Part shown: positions 36,702 to 47,478 of the stretch, one piece after another
Numbering within the stretch: position 1 is the stretch's first letter
How the letters are laid out: each line of letters begins with the position of its first letter
From: Macrostomum hystrix
Taxonomy: Eukaryota > Platyhelminthes > Macrostomidae
NCBI GenBank assembly: GCA_950097015.1
Contig: CATNEN010000001.1
Coordinates: 7,053,501-7,117,500, forward strand
Direction: 5' to 3'
Length of the DNA: 64,000 nt
The notes under the pieces: generated by a model
Database searches by the model: none
Told to the model about the DNA's origin: nothing
What the model saw: the letters and a program-made list of their open reading frames with translations, nothing else
Position numbers and translations under genes: made by a program

Positions 36702-37022
36702 ATGACTGCGGGCAAAAACATGTATCATTTGTTGACAATAGATCTACCCCGCAGCCAGTGAGGAGGAAATTCTGCCCATTTCGCTTACTCCTAAGCACAC
36801 ACACACACAGCTACCATACGCAGGCCCATGCTTAGGCAGTGTACAATTTTACTGTGCCTTGGAGTTTGGCCTTCAAGGGCGTAGTTCACGACAAGCCCCC
36901 AAAGCTTTTTCTCAGCGGTTGCAGCTTAAAAAACGAATGTGGCATCGCCGCGGAATCGAGCTTGTGGATCTTGGTCCTTGGTGCGAGAGGCAGGCGCGTT
37001 AGACCGCCCTGCCACTTTTCGA
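36702..37022 (-). mobile_element. tRNA-derived SINE-like copy (family A)
   Basis: A reverse copy beginning about 110 bp after the glycine-rich gene's stop: GACTGCGGGCAAAAACATG, CCCGCAGCCAGTGAGGAGG, CCCATTTCGCTTACTCC, then the head with GCCGCGGAATCGAGC and GCGCGTTAGACCGCCCTGCC. Confidence 0.78.
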
Positions 37023-37610
37023 AGTTCTGTTCACGCTAAGCACGCTAAAAACCTAAAGACATATTTCCTGACACAAGCAACACATCACAGAATAATTCCT
37101 TCCAGCAAAACTTACGTAAGAAACAGATGCGTAAACCTATAGTTTCTTAATTGAAATTTGAACAGACAATCGTGACCTTGCTATTACGAGGCCTTGAAAG
37201 GCTTTAGACTATTGGATATATTTGCTATCCAATTTGAATAAGCCAGAGGAGCAGTGACAGGCAAATACGGTTTGCACCAAGTTTAATATATGAAAAGGTT
37301 ACAAACGACAGGTCAGGACAGGACTCACTCTGTCCTGTCAGGTAACTATCAGGTTTCTGAACTACCAGTAGTTCAGCTATAGTAATTAAAATAATCAAAG
37401 AAAAAAAATATATTGCTGGGTTCAGGAACAAAGAATTAAACCTGTTCTGCATGGAAGCTTATAAGAATAAAAAGAGTTAGCCAATGCTCACCAATGCACT
37501 GCAGTTTTTGAACTGCTGAAACTTAAATAAACTTAACCAACCAATTAAATAAATAAATTATATGGACATATTTTTCTCGCTATTCCAAAAAATTGTGTGA
37601 CGATGTCAAA

Positions 37611-38202
37611 AAAGGGCGAGTGGGTCAGCGGCTAACGTCGCTGCCTCGCACTCCAAAGGACGCTAGTTCGATTCACCCTTCAAGTCACGATTAATTTCGG
37701 GGCTTGTTGGGGGGTTTGGACAGTAGCGACCGGCGGAGGTGCACCATATTTCGTGCAATCAAAGCTTGAAATAATAGCTTCGCTCCTACCTTCTGTGTGC
37801 CTGTTCTGCGTTGTGTGAGTTGTGTGCGTTGGCGCTGGGGCGTGAGACCTTGGGGGTGGCTGGAGGGCGGGTGTACACCGCCGCGCGCTTTCTGGACTTC
37901 CGTCAGCGCGATTGGATAAGTGTACACTCATCACCCGGCCCCCCCTGAGGACTGATTTCTTATCAGCCTTCCGCCCCGGCTTGGTCTGCTATGTGCGTGT
38001 GGGGCTGGTGGGGGTGGGGGGGACTGCTGCCTATTCTGGGTGCCTCCTGCCCTCCCCGGCTGGTCTGTGCTGCTGTGTGTGGTGCCTGCTCAGGGGAGGC
38101 GGCGCGATGGGCGCAAAAGCGCCTAGTTCACCGGTCTGGGGGCGTGCCGCTCCTTTGCTTGTGCGACAAGTGCCCCGGGCCCCCCTGCAAAATAGATAGA
38201 TA
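37611..38202 (+). mobile_element. Long SINE-like retroposon (family C) with 12-bp target duplication
   Basis: Flanked by a perfect 12-bp direct repeat GACGATGTCAAA (37599-37610 and 38203-38214). The head is tRNA-like, with an A-box-like GTGGGTCAGCGGCTAACG and a B-box-like CTAGTTCGATTCACCC. The roughly 500-bp body is GC-rich (GGGGCTGGTGGGGGTGGGG region) and the 3' end is a short ATAG-type tail (AATAGATAGATA). It looks like a recent insertion by target-primed reverse transcription. No open frame is credible. Confidence 0.85.
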
Positions 38203-38214
38203 GACGATGTCAAA

Positions 38215-39068
38215 GATATGTAACCATGTCACTTGCTACTTTTGTGTAAATGTAATTGTTGCGTACAATAATCGTTTTGTATTTTTTTGTTCTGTTGTTA
38301 ATTATTATTTTAACTATTTTCATTTTTACTGTGTACTTTATATAACTTTCTGTACATTAATTCTGCGAAAATTTCATAGAAACATGTTTGCAATATCGAA
38401 ATAATCGATTTTACATTTGAATTTAGGAGAGCTCTAGCTGCCCCGCGCGTTTCAAATTTTTACAACGCCTGCCAATACAGTAATTCCCCAACTAATAAAT
38501 CCCAATAGTTTGATTTCATCACTTTAACCTAATTTTAACTTTTATCGAGCCAAATAACCGTCTCATTTTTCGTCACTTCGTTAACACAAACGCAGATTTG
38601 GTACAAGCAATAGCCAGAAAAGTATAAGCAAGAAGTTAATTAAGATTTCAAAAATGTAATCAAGTTACACAATTTCATGAACGAAGTGTTTGGCAAACGT
38701 TCAGGTTACTGGCAATACGAACTGGAAAATCTAGTGAACATTTATTTATTTTTTTCTACAAAAAAATAAACGATGGAATTCTTACGTCCGAACAACGAAA
38801 ATTGAACGGGCGGAACATGATTTTACCACAATACAAAACTTAGGAGGAAAGAAGGAACCAAAAATATACACTTTACAGATAAGGATCGCAGATCATACAG
38901 TGAAGCTACAGTGGAAGTTATTAAGATTTATTAGCTTCGGAAAATAGAAATCAAACGATAGAACAGCCAGAAATAAAATAACTGCGCATTTTAAAAACGA
39001 TGTTTTGAGCTGACATGATAAGTTTAAATCCGACGAGGAAGTAAATAACTAGCCGAGAGTCCAAAAAG
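38215..39068. other. AT-rich intergenic stretch
   Basis: No gene, RNA or element end seen between the retroposon and the second Tc1-like copy. Confidence 0.4.
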
Positions 39069-39070
39069 TA

Positions 39071-39546
39071 TACTCAGTAACAGCTAGACCCCCCCCAACT
39101 CACGCTGTCACACGGCCCAAAAGTTTTCTATGCCATCGGTGACTCAGTGAATGTGTGAAGGCTGCCGCCGCAAGACGCGAGCGCAAAGTGCGGCATGGGG
39201 GATTTGGGGAGGGGGTGGGCAGACCTATGCAGAGCTGCTACAGCAGCAATTTCTGCCATTTGCTACGACAACCTTTGGCGGACCGCAGAACTGCATGCTT
39301 CAAGACGACAACGCTGCGCCACATCGAGCAGCACACGTGCAGCTGCTGAAGGAGCAGCTCGGCATTCGCACATTGAACTGGCCGTCAAAGTCTCCAGACA
39401 TGAACCCCATCGAGCATGTCTGGGGCCTTGTAAAGCGAAGAGTTCAGCAGGATGCACACGATACTGAGACTAGAATAAAAGACATTGCTTAACTTTTGTG
39501 TCCGTGTGACAGCGTGAGTTGGGGGGGGTTTAGCTGTTGCTGAGTA
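39071..39546 (+). mobile_element. Second Tc1-like deletion derivative, shorter
   Basis: Same TIRs (TACTCAGTAACAGCTAGAC at the left, GCTGTTGCTGAGTA at the right) and flanking TA (39069-39070, 39547-39548) as the copy at 33355-33960, and nearly identical inside. An additional deletion joins CAGCAGGATGC directly to ACACGATACTGAGAC, removing the last part of the residual transposase after the PIEHVW motif. Confidence 0.88.
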
Positions 39547-39655
39547 TATATTAAAACGAAAATCTTGGATTTTCATGTTTTAACTCCAGTTTAACTTATG
39601 TTTGATATTCCATACTGTGATGATGGAAAGAAAAGCAAAGTGAGCCCTTAAAAGT

Positions 39656-41323
39656 CTAGACAAGTTGAAATACACGCAGCCTTTTATTTCTTTCATCTGA
39701 CACAACTAATCTTTGGCAGTCAGCCAGTTCGATCAGAAGTAGGTCGCCAGGCGAGTCGAAGAAATCTTCACCGTCTCCAGCCTGGTCTTGAATTCCCAAA
39801 GTCTGTAGAACTGAACCGAAATAATCCATGGCGACAACAGTTTGACCTTTAGTCGGCTCTGATACCTCCTGATTGCTAATAAACATTAAGCATCTAGTGT
39901 CTATCGCTAGACCAAAAGGCAACCAGTTGCACTCTAGGTTAGTGCGAGCAGTTGGATACGATGAAAGCAATTGGCCACTGCTGCTGCAGAACACGTGGAT
40001 CGAATTGCGCTTCAAATCAACTAAGTAAAGCCTTTTACCAAGAATGGAGAAGCCAGAAACACAATCGGACCCCATAGCAGTCAGGCTGATGACACAAATC
40101 GACTCGAATTTGTCTTTGCAGAACGCTACAACGCTACCATTGTTCCTTAAAACGAACAATTTGTCTTCATTAGCAGTGATACCGCAAAACAGGAATTCGT
40201 CGGCAGCTGAATTCTCCGGCAGAATCGTACGCTTGACGGAGCCAGCGAGATCGGCGATTGTCAGTAAGCCATACTGTGCCACGCAAAGAATTTGTCTCTG
40301 ATTATCGCAGTGCAAACCGCGAATGTCTTCAGTCCATTGAAAATCAACCTGGAACCTGTACTGCAGCCTTATATCACCGGAAATCGAAGTGACGAAAATG
40401 TAATCAACAATGTTTTCGTCGTCATTAGAAGTATAGAAAGTCACAAAAATGCACGACTCCGGTAGAGGTTTAAAACTAGTGTCTCGGCTAGAGTCAGCAC
40501 GAATCAATCTATCCGATGAGTCAGCAGCAAAACCGGCAGTGTTCGTGCAAGCTGCTAAGTAGTTTGGCAGTCCAAGAAGATTTTCAATTGTAGCGACAGA
40601 TTTGCAAATTGAGCGCGAGAGGCTTGAGTCGGTCGATTTGGATTCCTCACTTAACCTGCACTGATGAATCAGGTCGGTGAAGTGCTTATCCATCAAGGAC
40701 TGCACATACAGCACACCAGATGACACGTCACCAACAGAACGGATGCTAAATTTACCGAAATTTTTGGAACCTGTGGTGTCATCAGAACTGTTAGAAAAGT
40801 CTGAGTTCACCAAGTCTTTATGCCGAGAAAAAAAACTCGACCTAGCTTCATCAAATTCGGCAGCTCGCTCGCACGCCTCATCGATCCAATGTCGTTGAGA
40901 AACAATCTGCTCCATAACATTCTTCCAGTCTCCTGAGTCACACGCACTGGACATTTTTTTCGTGCAGTCATCCGCATCTGCGGCATCTCTTAGCCGCCCA
41001 GATACCGAATCGTGAGCTGCTTGAATCAGAGACACAGTCCGTTGCCTCCAGATCTGTACTTGGGCTTCAAGAGCATCAAATGCATCGTTGACCTCCTGCA
41101 GCTCGACAGAAAGTGAGATCTGCTCTGCCCGGAGAGCTGGTCTACTCCCAGCATCAGTCACAGCCTCCAACTTTTGTATCATCTTTTTACCTTTTTTGTT
41201 AACGGTTCGTATGTCTTTAATTAAATGCTGCCTGCACAGGGGCAGCCCACAGAATGGACCAGAGCCTTCAGCGGGTTGATTGCATAGGCGCGAGCTGCAG
41301 TTATTTTGAACATCAAATGACAT
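39656..41323 (-). CDS. NHL-like / Cys-His motif paralogue 1 (TRIM-NHL-like architecture)
   Basis: An intronless 555-aa frame ending in TAG. The ATG at 41323 is preferred to an in-frame ATG 13 codons upstream, because it aligns with paralogue 2 and an acceptor (ACATTTCAG) ends 4 nt before it. The N-terminus has the spacing C-x4-C-x15-C-x2-H (Cys 9, 14, 30; His 33), then a Leu/Glu-rich coiled-coil region to about 130, a charged linker, a conserved RSVGDVSSGV block, a LPESCIFVTF block and WD/NHL-like beta strands to the closing VSDERNKRLRVFQLV. There is no RING. TRIM-NHL relatives act in RNA regulation or ubiquitination, but the match is architectural only. Confidence 0.82.
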   Translation of the reverse strand: MSFDVQNNCSSRLCNQPAEGSGPFCGLPLCRQHLIKDIRTVNKKGKKMIQKLEAVTDAGSRPALRAEQISLSVELQEVNDAFDALEAQVQIWRQRTVSLIQAAHDSVSGRLRDAADADDCTKKMSSACDSGDWKNVMEQIVSQRHWIDEACERAAEFDEARSSFFSRHKDLVNSDFSNSSDDTTGSKNFGKFSIRSVGDVSSGVLYVQSLMDKHFTDLIHQCRLSEESKSTDSSLSRSICKSVATIENLLGLPNYLAACTNTAGFAADSSDRLIRADSSRDTSFKPLPESCIFVTFYTSNDDENIVDYIFVTSISGDIRLQYRFQVDFQWTEDIRGLHCDNQRQILCVAQYGLLTIADLAGSVKRTILPENSAADEFLFCGITANEDKLFVLRNNGSVVAFCKDKFESICVISLTAMGSDCVSGFSILGKRLYLVDLKRNSIHVFCSSSGQLLSSYPTARTNLECNWLPFGLAIDTRCLMFISNQEVSEPTKGQTVVAMDYFGSVLQTLGIQDQAGDGEDFFDSPGDLLLIELADCQRLVVSDERNKRLRVFQLV

Positions 41324-41362
41324 GACGCTGAAATGTTGAGAGTGTAGACATAGACAGATCAT

Positions 41363-42392
41363 TCGACTAAAGGTTAAAAAACCGTGTACTCAAACCATTT
41401 AACTAACTGTTCTATTACTTTGAGACAACTTGGCTGAGAATATAAAATATAAAATATTAGTATCGAGCCCAGTTCAGTGTAAACAATTATTTCCGTTGAA
41501 GTGCAATTCAAACAACCGACCGCTAAGTCTGAAGTTCAAAGCTCTAAACCCTGAGCTACTACCTGCCTGCTTAGCAGACAAAACTAACAGCACATTGTGT
41601 CGTGCTGACATTTGGTTAGGCTGGGTATCTACTAGACAAATATCACACATCAATGTAGTCGCCGAAAAAAATTGTAACACACTAAAAGTGGGGAACGAAC
41701 CTCGCGCTGGCAGACCGAGACCGGTTTCTGGCTTGTTTGCCTTCGTTAGTCAGCCATAGTCCTCTCCCACCACTCTTAGTGTGCACAGAAGCCTTTTTTA
41801 AGCTTGCCATTTTTATGGCGATACTTTTTTAGTGTTATGTAAGAGTTTTGCAGCCAAGTCTTTACTTTTCTACTGTTGTCAGTAGTCTGAATTGGACCTC
41901 TCACAATTTTCTCAGGGGGTGCCTACAAGGGGAGCACACAAGATCGAGGTGAAATAAAGTGAATTTGCTCAGTTGAAAATCTGTTGAATCAAAAAGATTT
42001 TCAGTGTTGTTCGGTCCTTGATTATCCTTGACTGCGAGTCCGAGTCGGCCAGCCTGTTTCTACATCTTTCCTATCTCTAAATCTACATCTATGTTCAGTT
42101 TCTATTGCTCTCAAAAGCTTCTATATTCAGAGCTATATGGCTTTGAATATGGTTTTTTGAATATTTTATTGAAGAGAATAAATATTTCAAAGTGATTAAA
42201 TAAATTGTCTTAAAATTTATTTACTGTTATAAACAAAAAACTTTGAGTTAAAAAATAGTACGAAAACGAAAACGAAACATTCTTGCTGTTTTTTTGCGCT
42301 AGAGCAAAAAATCTATTATTTAGATTTCGATTATGTCACAACTAATTATGTCATAGAATAACTTCACATTCACAGAAGCAAACGACAGTTAA
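41363..42392. other. Intergenic between paralogues 1 and 2
   Basis: AT-rich. No additional gene is supported; the frame 41430-41759 has no domain. Confidence 0.4.
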
Positions 42393-43979
42393 TTAGTTGA
42401 TCTTGAACAGACGAATCCTGCAGTTCTGCTCATCCGAAACAGCCAGAACACTCTCTTCAGAATGTTCAATTATGGTCAAATCGTTCGGTCCATTAAACGA
42501 GTATTCGTCGTTTCCTTGCAGTCCATCGTCTCCCAGAATCTGCAAGACACTTCCGTCAGTAGACAATGCTAGAACTGAGTTGCTTTCGTAATCGGCGATA
42601 TACATGATCCCTCGTTTGTCAACTGCAACATTCCATGGGCATTGTAACGAATTTTTGCCTAAACGTTCCTTCGGAAACCAGTTTACTACCTGATTGCTAA
42701 TTGGGCACAAAACAATCAAGCGACAGGTGACGCGATTCAGCAGGATCACTTTCGATCCACAGGAAGCTATATTAAAAACATCTCCCAAATCAGTGAAATG
42801 ACGAGAAAATTTTAGCTCAGACTTTTGAATACCACGGTCCTTATCGAGTGTGATGATTTGCCCATTGCTATTAAGAGTGAACAAATCATCCTTGTAATGG
42901 TCCACACCGAGTAAAAGTTCATGCTCTAGGAGATACGAATCGACAAGTCGAACAACCTGTCCGCTCAGATCTGCTAGAACTAACGCACTGTGATGCAGCA
43001 CAATCAGCAATTGTCGCTCGCTATCGCATCGGAGTGCATTGACGTCACGGCAGTCGATGCTCAGCTCGCAACGAAACCTGACAATTCCATCAAGTGAAAG
43101 TGCAAGAAGGTAATCGACAGCTTCAGCGGTGTCGTTGCTGAAAGCAACAAATATGCAAGGCTCAGGGAGCGGAACACAGTCTCCACTTGCATGTTCAGAA
43201 CGGATAATACAACCAGAATCGTTACCAACGAAACCAACAGTCTTTGTGCAAGAAGTGAGACTGCAAGGCTGACCGGGAAGGTCGTTAATGCAGTTTTTAG
43301 ACATACAAAGGGTCGATACCTCTTTCAGAGATTCTTTCCTGGGATTATCTTCGAGATAGCACTGCTTCATAATATTTGCCATACTTCTGTCGATGACAAG
43401 TTGAAGATTTTGCACACATGACGACACATCCCCAACAGAGCGCAAGCCTAACTTTGCAGAACCAGTAGCAGTGATGTCAGCCCGCTGTCGGCAACAAATC
43501 TTCCACCGAAGTCGATGAAACGCAGTCAGTCTGTCACGTGCTTCATCGACCCATAGTCGCATTGACACATTCAGTTGCATCATTTGCCTGGCATCGCCAG
43601 TATTGGAAACATTCTCTACTTCTTCCAGACACTTCTCAGCTTCGGCAGCGTCATTTAGCCGAACAGCAAAAGAGTTACACACTTCTTGAACTTGCGCCGT
43701 TGTCAGCTCTCTCCAATGCTGCACCTTTGCCTGTAGCGCATCGAATGCTCTGTTTAACTCATTTAGCTCTGCCTCCAATGAGTTTTTTTCGGCCCTGAGT
43801 TGGTTTTTATTTTTGCAATTCATAACAGCTTTTAGTTTGCTGATTAGACTCCGCTTCTTGCTTTGTACTAGACGCACGTCTCGACGCAAGTGCTCCTCAC
43901 ACAGGTTTAGTTCGGAGTAGGGTCCCCGACCTGTGGCTGCCTTGTCGCAGAGTTTCGAAGAGCATGTTGCGCTTAACAT
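42393..43979 (-). CDS. NHL-like / Cys-His motif paralogue 2
   Basis: An intronless frame of 528 aa. The ATG at 43979 lies 12 nt after the acceptor TTTTCCTTGCAG (AG at 43994-43993); the ATG further upstream would read through that acceptor. It keeps C-x4-C-x15-C-x2-H (Cys 6, 11, 27; His 30), the coiled coil, RSVGDVSSCV and LPEPCIFVAF blocks. The NHL-like C-terminus is clearest here (GIMYIADYESNSVLALSTDG, then FNGPNDLTIIEHSEES) and ends VSDEQNCRIRLFKIN. Divergence from its neighbours is high across the linker, so the duplication is not recent. Confidence 0.84.
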   Translation of the reverse strand: MLSATCSSKLCDKAATGRGPYSELNLCEEHLRRDVRLVQSKKRSLISKLKAVMNCKNKNQLRAEKNSLEAELNELNRAFDALQAKVQHWRELTTAQVQEVCNSFAVRLNDAAEAEKCLEEVENVSNTGDARQMMQLNVSMRLWVDEARDRLTAFHRLRWKICCRQRADITATGSAKLGLRSVGDVSSCVQNLQLVIDRSMANIMKQCYLEDNPRKESLKEVSTLCMSKNCINDLPGQPCSLTSCTKTVGFVGNDSGCIIRSEHASGDCVPLPEPCIFVAFSNDTAEAVDYLLALSLDGIVRFRCELSIDCRDVNALRCDSERQLLIVLHHSALVLADLSGQVVRLVDSYLLEHELLLGVDHYKDDLFTLNSNGQIITLDKDRGIQKSELKFSRHFTDLGDVFNIASCGSKVILLNRVTCRLIVLCPISNQVVNWFPKERLGKNSLQCPWNVAVDKRGIMYIADYESNSVLALSTDGSVLQILGDDGLQGNDEYSFNGPNDLTIIEHSEESVLAVSDEQNCRIRLFKIN

Positions 43980-44012
43980 TATGATGATTATTCTGCAAGG
44001 AAAATAGAGCAT

Positions 44013-45941
44013 AAAACTTATAAGCAGTTAGAAGAAGCCTCGAAAAAATGGTTGAGAGATTGAATTGTGAATGGACAACTTCAGGATAGCATTTGAATGT
44101 TGCACATCCAAACGACACAACTGTGGATGGCTTTAATAGAAAAATTAGTTAATTTCTAATTAAAATTAATTTTAGAAATTTCTTCCTTCGCCAAGCTACG
44201 TAAAATGAGTGTGTTGGAGCTTTATTTTAAAGAAAAATGTAACAGTTCCTCAGCCTATTAGTTCATGTTTAAGTTAGGACTTGAAGGCCAGGGTTATATG
44301 ACTGACTAAACTACAATGTGTTCTTGGGCTAGGTATTAAACTCTAGGCTATACTTGACTTTTTACTTGTCATTAGACAAGAAGCACACACACATAACAGT
44401 TACATACATAGCAACTTGTAGCAAATCGAAAATTGTTATTGTACTGTACTGTACTGTACTTACTAAAAAAAGTTTTTCTACTGTTTGCATCAACTCTAGG
44501 CTGTACAAAACTAGTTATATTATATTAGTTATAATTGTAAAGAACTTTCTAGAAAGCCGTAAATAGTTATAAATAAACGACGGCCACCACTGAAAATCTT
44601 TAACGCCTGACTTGATCACAAGATCAATAAAAAAACAAAAGAACCACCACCTTTACGCCTCATTTATTAAAACACCTCTAAAAACTCATAGAAGCTAAGA
44701 TAATTCCTAGTGGAGTGTTGTCCCATAAGTCCATTACAAAATAACCAAAATGCTGCATTTAGATAAGCAACACAAGAGCTACAATTGCTGTTTATTAGAC
44801 GCTATTGCTGTTTAGTTAGATATGTAGTAGCACAGGCAGAATAAAATATTACAAAAACTTTTATGAGATACATAGCACAGAAAAATTACCTAATTTAAAT
44901 TAAAGATTAGAAGTCATAAATGTCAATAGTAAACTCGTTTGATCCCCAGAAAAAAAATAGTTTAAATTTGATAGTAACATAGATATTATATTCTACTATA
45001 TACTACAGTTAATTATTGTTTTAGTTACTAAGTTTTACTGTAAATAAAATATTTATATTTTACTCCTTAGTGTGATAAATACCACAAATACTAAGTACGA
45101 GTATATATAACTGAGCAGTTATTTAAAAGATAGTTTTTTGTGCTCAGATTAAAAACTATTTTTTGTATCAGTTATCAATAGAACTAAGTATCGAATAAAT
45201 CTGTGTGAATGTTTACGAAAATTCTAAATTATAATCGTGACCACAGGAAGTTTTTTAAATACTATTAGACATTCAAATCTAGTAAACACTTCACACAATC
45301 TTCACACAAATCTGGACAACAAAACATAAAAGTAATAATTGCATGCTATAGATAGATCGAAGTAATTATCGTCGATAGTCAAAATCATATTTGTGTAATG
45401 CAAAATACTAAAATACTATTATCGTTTTCTGCTAGAGCAAAAATCCAGAACAGGGAAAGAATAAACGAACAGAATACGGCACGATAAATAGAAAGCCTAC
45501 CGTTGTCCCGCTACGTTTTTAATGTAAAACTGAAAAGCGAAAATTAGTTTAAATTCGTACTGCGCGGTTTCGGCTGTATATATAAACAATTTTTAAAGAA
45601 CATAAATATTATTAATGAAGAGAGTAAAAAATACAACATAGAAAAATACTTAAAATAAAAAAGCAATTTTTACACAATTTTTTGAGCGGCTAATTGATAA
45701 AACGATCGAGGTGTCACAAATGTGAACCAGCCCAAATGCTTTATTTTCGAAGATATCGAATGCACACAGTGCACGTGAACCTGCAAAATGTTATAGAAAA
45801 TTGCAGCGCAATTCATAATTTGGCAATTAATAATTGCCAAACAAAGATAAGTGATATCCTTACGCCTTCAGGACAATAGTTCACGGCAACATCTAGTGCA
45901 TTGTATAGCATTTAAACTGTCTATTCGGCCGCAAAGGCTCC
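44013..45941. other. AT-rich intergenic stretch
   Basis: Very AT-rich. A CTGTACTGTACTGTACT repeat lies near 44440-44460. No gene recognised. Confidence 0.4.
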
Positions 45942-46445
45942 TTGATTCGGACTGAAGCTCTAGATTTAAACAATAAAGCACTTCGACTACCATTAGCACT
46001 TATGGTAGCACTCGTTTTGGACTACCATTACAACAGAAATTGGCGCCTGACGGTCTGGGAGCTCTCTCAAAGAGCTCAACACAGACTTCTAATCGTCCAT
46101 GAGCCGATCCGCAATTTCTCCCCGACAACTGAGTCGTCATCACTATCCCCTGAGCTGCACTCTGTGAAGCTCGATCGCAACTTAATTCAGCTTTCTTATG
46201 CCCACGCCTTACTCTGGTATGTCTAATCGCACACTTCGATCCTTTGCTTGACTTACAGCGAGACCCTCGGGGGTCGAGGTCGCCTACTGAGCAGAACAAT
46301 ATGTTTCTATCTAGAACGCGCTCGCTGGCAACAATCCCTCCATATCGCCAACGAGGCTACTGCGGTCGGGCTGGGGATCCACGAAAAGGCGGAGCAGGGT
46401 CACACGCCTGCGAATGCGCGGATCACTTCACTCCCCGAAGTTTAA
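45942..46445 (+). CDS. Hypothetical two-exon gene with a 42-bp intron
   Basis: A GC-richer island in AT-rich DNA. The frame from ATG 45942 to 46216 can be joined by a 42-bp intron (CTG/GTATGTC ... TTACAG, 46217-46258) to 46259-46445, giving 153 aa without a stop before TAA. Its composition is protein-like (HALLCETLGGRGRLL, FYLERARWQQSLHIANEA). I recognise no family. It could also be a decayed transposon segment, and the start is uncertain. Confidence 0.33.
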
Positions 46446-47478
46446 TTAACAGTCGCGATATAATTGGACGCGATATGGCGTCAATTCAAGCTCCGATTAG
46501 ACGGACCGGCCGGGGTATTGTCTAGCTGATAAGCTTTAACCCCAGGTTGATTTTGCACTATACACTCGGCGAGTTCCTTCAGTGTGTGCTCCTGTGACGC
46601 TAACCTACGGTACGATTACAATTACGAGCGTATTATTGGATTAATTAAAATATGCTAACGCTTGGTCGTAAGTTTGAATCTAAACTTGACAAAGGCGATT
46701 TAAGTTTTTTTTTTACCCGTATTAGCTGGGTAGATATTTGGGTAAAGCTGTCATTTTTTGGCCTGGAAGTTGACCTAAAATTACGAGTAGAACGTGATGA
46801 AAGAGATGAACAATCATTTTAAGTCGTCATTCTTTGACTTTTTGAACTGCTCAGAAATTGTTACTATGAAAAAGAATATAAAACAGTATTTAGAAAAGTT
46901 ATATCGTAATGTTCTTTTACGAGCGAAAAGCATAGACACAAAACTTAGACTGCATAGGCAAATTTATTGAAACTTGAAACAACGAGTAAAAGTGCATTAG
47001 AAAATGCCGGTTTATACCGATTAAGGCTGCTGAAAATGCAAGTACTGGTTCAAGCTTATCTATTAACGAAATTAACTGGTACTAGATTATCAAGACTTGG
47101 CAAGTACTCGAAAGAAAAGCACAGCTACACTAATTGCTAATAATGTAGTGCAATTGATTTTTACGTACTGGCACAGTTTTTATTGAAATGCTCAAAATGA
47201 CAGCAGAACTTCAGAAGACTAACATTAATAAGTATACAAAGCAGTCATTAGGGATGATGAAATGCTGTTGTCTAAGTAAATTAGTAAAGACTGTGAAAAA
47301 CGTTGGTTTGGGAACGCGAAAATAACAAAAATGCCACTCAAACAGATTTTTAAGCTTCTAATAATTTTAGCAGATACTTTGTGCGCACAATTGTCAAGTA
47401 ATACATAGCTTAACTAGCATTTAGAGTCGATCCCAGAGCTACTAATTCTATTTTGTAGCAACTGGGGAGCATAAAAAG
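46446..47478. other. Non-coding, no gene seen
   Basis: The GC-richer sequence continues to about 46610, then AT-rich DNA up to the next gene's stop. Confidence 0.4.

Noticed and set aside
37680-38213. Overlapping frames in the GC-rich retroposon body
   Set aside because: They fall inside the family-C element bounded by the 12-bp target duplication and show no domain.
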